The position numbers were made by a program, and so were the translations under genes. Source: JBGTBQ01 sp041749275 (GTDB taxonomy: Bacteria > Acidobacteriota > Blastocatellia > Pyrinomonadales > Pyrinomonadaceae). From it: a DNA stretch of 19,459 bases. How positions within the stretch are numbered: position 1 is the stretch's first letter; each line of letters starts with the position of its first letter. This document shows, one piece after another, positions 16,522 through 19,459 of this stretch. The notes beneath the pieces were generated by a model. That model was not told the origin of the DNA. It saw only the letters and a list, made by a program, of their open reading frames with translations, and searched no databases. The DNA is taken from NCBI GenBank assembly GCA_041749275.1, contig JBGTBQ010000467.1:1-19459 (forward strand), read 5' to 3'.

Positions 16522-17922
16522 CTAATCCTCAAACGCCTCCTTCAGGACGCGCCCTTTCATCTCCTCCGGAACGGCGAGGCCGAGCAACGAGAGAAGCGTC
16601 GGTGCAATGTCGAGGTTGTCGCATTCGGCGACGTGCGCGCCGCGCCGGACGCCCGGCCCGTAGAAGAGCAGCGTGCCCTTCGGGTCGTGGCAGCCGGATT
16701 TGACCATCCCCGTGTTGTAGACGAGGTCTTCATAGCGAAACACACCGTCATCGCCGCGGTGCGGGAAGTGGCAGCGCGAGTCTTCGGTCGTGGAGTCGTA
16801 GTGCTTGAGCGTGACCGTCAAACTATCTTCCAAAGTGTCCACCGTGAACATCGGACGGTCGGGCGCGTCCACGTAGGCCGCGCGCAGGTGGCCCGCCACG
16901 CTCTCAATCACGCGCGGCGTGTCCGCGTAGATGTTGAACTGATCGGACATGGTGGACAGGGCGCGCGCGCTGTCGCGCGCGTCGAGGATGTCGAGGAGGT
17001 GTTCGAGCGAGCGCAGTTGACCGATGCGCTTGCCCTTCTTCAAGTCGCTGACGAAAGGCTTCTGCCCCATGCTCGATGCGACCACGAGCACGGTCTCTTT
17101 GTCGAGCAGGTGGAGCATTCGCGCCAGCAACTCATCCGCCGTGCGGTAGCCGTGCGCGATGGCTCCGCCGTAGTTGCGCGCTTCCGCGGCGGTCGTCTCC
17201 TGCGGAAACAGTTCGGGCCGCATCGCCTTCCAGTAGGTGTGCATGTAGTGCGCGACGTGGTTCGTGTGGAACGAGGCGAAGTCGGGCCGGTGTCGCCGGT
17301 AGAGCCGGCTGAAGAAGTCGAAGTTGACGAGTGGCTGTAATGAGACGCGCCGCCAGCGGCTCGACGGCTCGAAGCGCTCGCGCGTAAGTTGACGGGCCAT
17401 GCGCGCGCCCGTCTTCACGCTCAACCCCAGACCGAGTAATTTAGCGCCCAGCTTCGCCTTGAACAGCAGCCCGTTGTTATCCGTCGGCAGGCGGACGGAG
17501 CGCGTATAGGTGAGATTCAGTTCCTGAATCGGCTGCAAGTGCGCGGGGTGCGTCTTCGGCTCCGGCGCGAAGGTGTCGGGAACGTAAAAGCCCTCGACCT
17601 CGCGCGGCGGCCACGAGCACAGGCTGCCGTAGATGCCAACGCCGAGGCCCGCCTCGTGACAGATTTCCCAGAGGCGAGGCGCGCGGATGGTGCCGGGCGG
17701 TTGTTGCAGGAAGAAGACGTTGTGTTCTGCTTGCGGGCGTCCCGTGTAGAGGGTCGTCCACGTAATCCACGGATCCATCTGTGGCGGCAAGTCCACGCTC
17801 ACGGGCGCGGCCCACGCGCCTTCGCGCTTGAGACGCGCGAACGTCGGCAGTTCGCCCCGCTCCAACATGGGGTCAATCAAGTCCCAAGTAATTTCATTCA
17901 ACTCAGCCAGCAGTATTTTCAT
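16522..17922 (-). CDS. Alkaline phosphatase-superfamily protein with atypical metal site
   Basis: 466 aa, no signal peptide, no membrane segment. The N-terminus (MKILLAELNEITWDLI), DPWITWTTLYTG at 50-61 and the C-terminal NLDIAPTLLSLLGLAVPEEMKG are characteristic of type I phosphodiesterase/phosphoglyceromutase-like AlkP proteins. Thr-54 is the likely nucleophile position. The segment FHTNHVAHYMHTYW (218-231) is where a D-x-x-x-H metal pair is usual, but the Asp is Asn-221. The usual S-D-H-G is here S-S-M-G (283-286), losing two zinc ligands. GCHDPKGTLLFYGPG keeps its His. The enzyme may therefore have an altered metal requirement or be a non-catalytic member, though this could be a subfamily trait. 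Substrate unknown; phosphate- or sulfate-ester chemistry on a glycan or nucleotide sugar is a guess from context. It lies 46 nt downstream of a GT4 gene. Confidence 0.83.
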   Translation of the reverse strand: MKILLAELNEITWDLIDPMLERGELPTFARLKREGAWAAPVSVDLPPQMDPWITWTTLYTGRPQAEHNVFFLQQPPGTIRAPRLWEICHEAGLGVGIYGSLCSWPPREVEGFYVPDTFAPEPKTHPAHLQPIQELNLTYTRSVRLPTDNNGLLFKAKLGAKLLGLGLSVKTGARMARQLTRERFEPSSRWRRVSLQPLVNFDFFSRLYRRHRPDFASFHTNHVAHYMHTYWKAMRPELFPQETTAAEARNYGGAIAHGYRTADELLARMLHLLDKETVLVVASSMGQKPFVSDLKKGKRIGQLRSLEHLLDILDARDSARALSTMSDQFNIYADTPRVIESVAGHLRAAYVDAPDRPMFTVDTLEDSLTVTLKHYDSTTEDSRCHFPHRGDDGVFRYEDLVYNTGMVKSGCHDPKGTLLFYGPGVRRGAHVAECDNLDIAPTLLSLLGLAVPEEMKGRVLKEAFED

Positions 17923-17968
17923 ATCAAACGTTCCCGCCTGATTCGCCCAACTCCTTGCATCGTTCCCA

Positions 17969-19270
17969 TCATTCCGCCGCGTCCGCCGTCAAGCCGCGGC
18001 GAAAGTCTTGGCCGCTTTCCGAAACTTGGTGGCCGGACAGACTGGCCGCCCCCGCGAGCCGGCGGCTGAAGATGTCGGCGAGCCGCGCGGTGTTGCGCGC
18101 GAGATCGTATTTTTCGCACACGCGCCGCCGTCCGGCTTCGCCGAGACGCACGCGCAACGCCGCGTCGTCCATCATTCGCGCGATGGCGTCCGCCATCTCT
18201 TCCTCGTCCGAGGGACTGACGAGCAAGCCGTCCACGCCGTCGCGGATGAGTTCCGGGATGCCGTTGATGCGCGTGGCGACGCAGGGAATCTCCATCGCCA
18301 TCGCTTCCATCAAGACGACGGGCACGCCTTCGGCGAAACTCGCCAGCGCGAAGAGGTCGGCCCGTTGATAAAGCGCGAGCACTTCGGGCTGATTGCGCCA
18401 TCCCTCGAAATGGATACCAGCCTTGAGTCCGCGCGCGGCGACGGCGCGTTCGAGCGACGCGCGGTCGGGGCCGTCGCCGACGAGACGCAGATGCACGTCA
18501 CGCCCTTGTTTGACCAATCGTTCAATCGCCGCGATGAGGACGTGCTGTGCCTTGACCGGCGCGAGCCGTCCGACGCAGATCACCTCGAACGGCGACGGCG
18601 CTTCGCGCGGCGGGCGCGGCGCGTAAACCGAAGGGTCAACGCCGAGCGGCGAGACTTCGAGCTTATCCCAATCCTCGCTCGCCGAGTATCTCATCAACTG
18701 GCTGCGCGCGAAGTTGCTGATCGCGCAGATGAACGAAGAGGCGCGAACTTTCTCCGACAACAGAAAGCCTTCCGGGTCGTTAAACTCCTCCGGCCCGTGG
18801 ATGGTGATGGACATCGTGACGGGAAAGACACGCGCCGCCACGAGGCAGACCGTCGAGGTGAAGTGCGAGTGGACATGCGTCAGCCGCTCTCGCTTCATCC
18901 AGTCGCCGAGGATGATGGCCTCGACGAAGTAGAGCAGGTTGTTCGGCGTCTTGCGCGGCGCGCTGAAGGAAAGCTTCAACGCACTGGCGAGGCCGCGCAG
19001 GTAGCCCATGGGGTGCGAAAGAAGCGTCCGCAGGTGCGGCGCGAGCGCGGCGAGCGGGTTCGCGGGCTTGACGAAGAACGTCCGTTGATACTCGTCCAAC
19101 TCGTCGGGGGTCAATTTTTCCGGTGGACGGTCAGGCGCGAGAATCGAGGCCGGGCGGATGTCGAGTCCGAGTGCGCGCAAGCCCCGCACCTCGCGCAGCG
19201 TGAAGGTGTGATTGAACGCCGGGTACTGCCCGATGAGATACGCAACCCTGATCTGTCCTTCGGACTTCAT
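17969..19270 (-). CDS. GT4-family glycosyltransferase
   Basis: 433 aa. The N-terminal domain opens with RVAYLIGQYPAFNHTFTLREVRGL, a form common in exopolysaccharide GT4 enzymes, and has HVHSHFTST and ITIHGPEEF for acceptor and donor contacts. The C-terminal domain has VICVGRLAPVKAQHVLI, LRLVGDGPDR and the E-x7-E motif at Glu-314/Glu-322 (EGVPVVLME), so it should be a retaining transferase using a nucleotide-diphosphate sugar. The last 25 residues after RLAGA are low in conservation and probably a tail. Start ATG 19270 keeps the first beta-strand. It is 17 nt downstream of another glycosyltransferase end and 46 nt upstream of the AlkP-like gene, so these three are probably one transcript. Confidence 0.9.
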   Translation of the reverse strand: MKSEGQIRVAYLIGQYPAFNHTFTLREVRGLRALGLDIRPASILAPDRPPEKLTPDELDEYQRTFFVKPANPLAALAPHLRTLLSHPMGYLRGLASALKLSFSAPRKTPNNLLYFVEAIILGDWMKRERLTHVHSHFTSTVCLVAARVFPVTMSITIHGPEEFNDPEGFLLSEKVRASSFICAISNFARSQLMRYSASEDWDKLEVSPLGVDPSVYAPRPPREAPSPFEVICVGRLAPVKAQHVLIAAIERLVKQGRDVHLRLVGDGPDRASLERAVAARGLKAGIHFEGWRNQPEVLALYQRADLFALASFAEGVPVVLMEAMAMEIPCVATRINGIPELIRDGVDGLLVSPSDEEEMADAIARMMDDAALRVRLGEAGRRRVCEKYDLARNTARLADIFSRRLAGAASLSGHQVSESGQDFRRGLTADAAE

Positions 19271-19287
19271 TCGTTTATCTTCGTCGC

Positions 19288-19459
19288 TTAAGCGTCTTCG
19301 TGTCGCATCCCCGCCGCCATGCGCGGCGCAGGCTCCGCCGCTCGCGCGAGCAGGCGTTCGTAAAGTTCATGTGTCCGCTCCAGTCTTGCCGCGCACGAGA
19401 ATTTGCGCGCGGCGACTTCGCGGCCCCGTCGGCCCATCTCGGCGGCGCGCGCCGGGTCG
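19288..19459 (-). CDS. Glycosyltransferase (GT4-like), C-terminal end only
   Basis: The - strand frame entering at the right edge encodes about 56 residues and stops with TAA at 19288-19290. The visible part, with DPARAAEMGRRGREVAARKF and then LERTHELYERLL, is the usual final helix region of GT4 enzymes, where D-x-x-x-x-x-x-M-G-x-x-G-R follows the donor-binding domain. The start and all catalytic motifs lie outside the window. It ends 17 nt before the next glycosyltransferase gene, so the two are likely cotranscribed. Confidence 0.75.
   Translation of the reverse strand, partial: DPARAAEMGRRGREVAARKFSCAARLERTHELYERLLARAAEPAPRMAAGMRHEDA

Overview
The window looks like chromosomal DNA of a high-GC, non-enteric bacterium, most likely an Acidobacteriota of the Blastocatellia type. 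This is inferred from a secreted protein with a TIGR03437-like ('Solibacter-type') C-terminal domain, a long Pro-Thr linker, an RHS remnant of a style common in that group, and RAYT/REP elements. No rRNA, tRNA or CRISPR array was seen.

Layout. The left edge (1-1300) is on the + strand: the tail of a GNAT acetyltransferase, a 26-bp perfect inverted repeat built from heptamers, and a TIR-domain/TPR-like protein. A frameshifted RHS fragment on the - strand (about 1300-1470) follows. From 1590 to the right edge every substantial gene is on the - strand, so the cluster reads right to left: truncated glycosyltransferase, GT4 glycosyltransferase, AlkP-superfamily protein, heparinase II/III-family protein, asparagine synthase-like amidotransferase, SAM methyltransferase, an inserted REP-associated transposase, a second GT4 glycosyltransferase, GDP-mannose 6-dehydrogenase (AlgD-like), a YdcF/DUF218 membrane protein, and two paralogous secreted right-handed beta-helix proteins.

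How it works together (inference). AlgD supplies GDP-mannuronate, glycosyltransferases assemble a polymer, AsnB and the methyltransferase may decorate it, and the heparinase-fold and beta-helix proteins are the kinds of enzyme that cleave, epimerise or bind uronate-containing polysaccharides. I read it as part of an acidic exopolysaccharide locus that is not a canonical alginate operon.

The most striking feature is the roughly 700-nt leader between the two beta-helix genes. It has a good sigma70-type promoter, a 5' hairpin and two GEMM-I (c-di-GMP-I class) riboswitch aptamers in tandem. The second aptamer runs into the Shine-Dalgarno of the large beta-helix/PT-linker protein, so second-messenger control of this secreted protein is a strong hypothesis.

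Repeats are the other theme. There is a complete RAYT unit (10159-10801) and a solo transposase-less derivative (13708-13894) with the same three-hairpin ends. Heptamer repeats sit flush against the start codons of two unrelated genes. A 24-bp perfect inverted repeat (16404-16492) lies between two polysaccharide genes.
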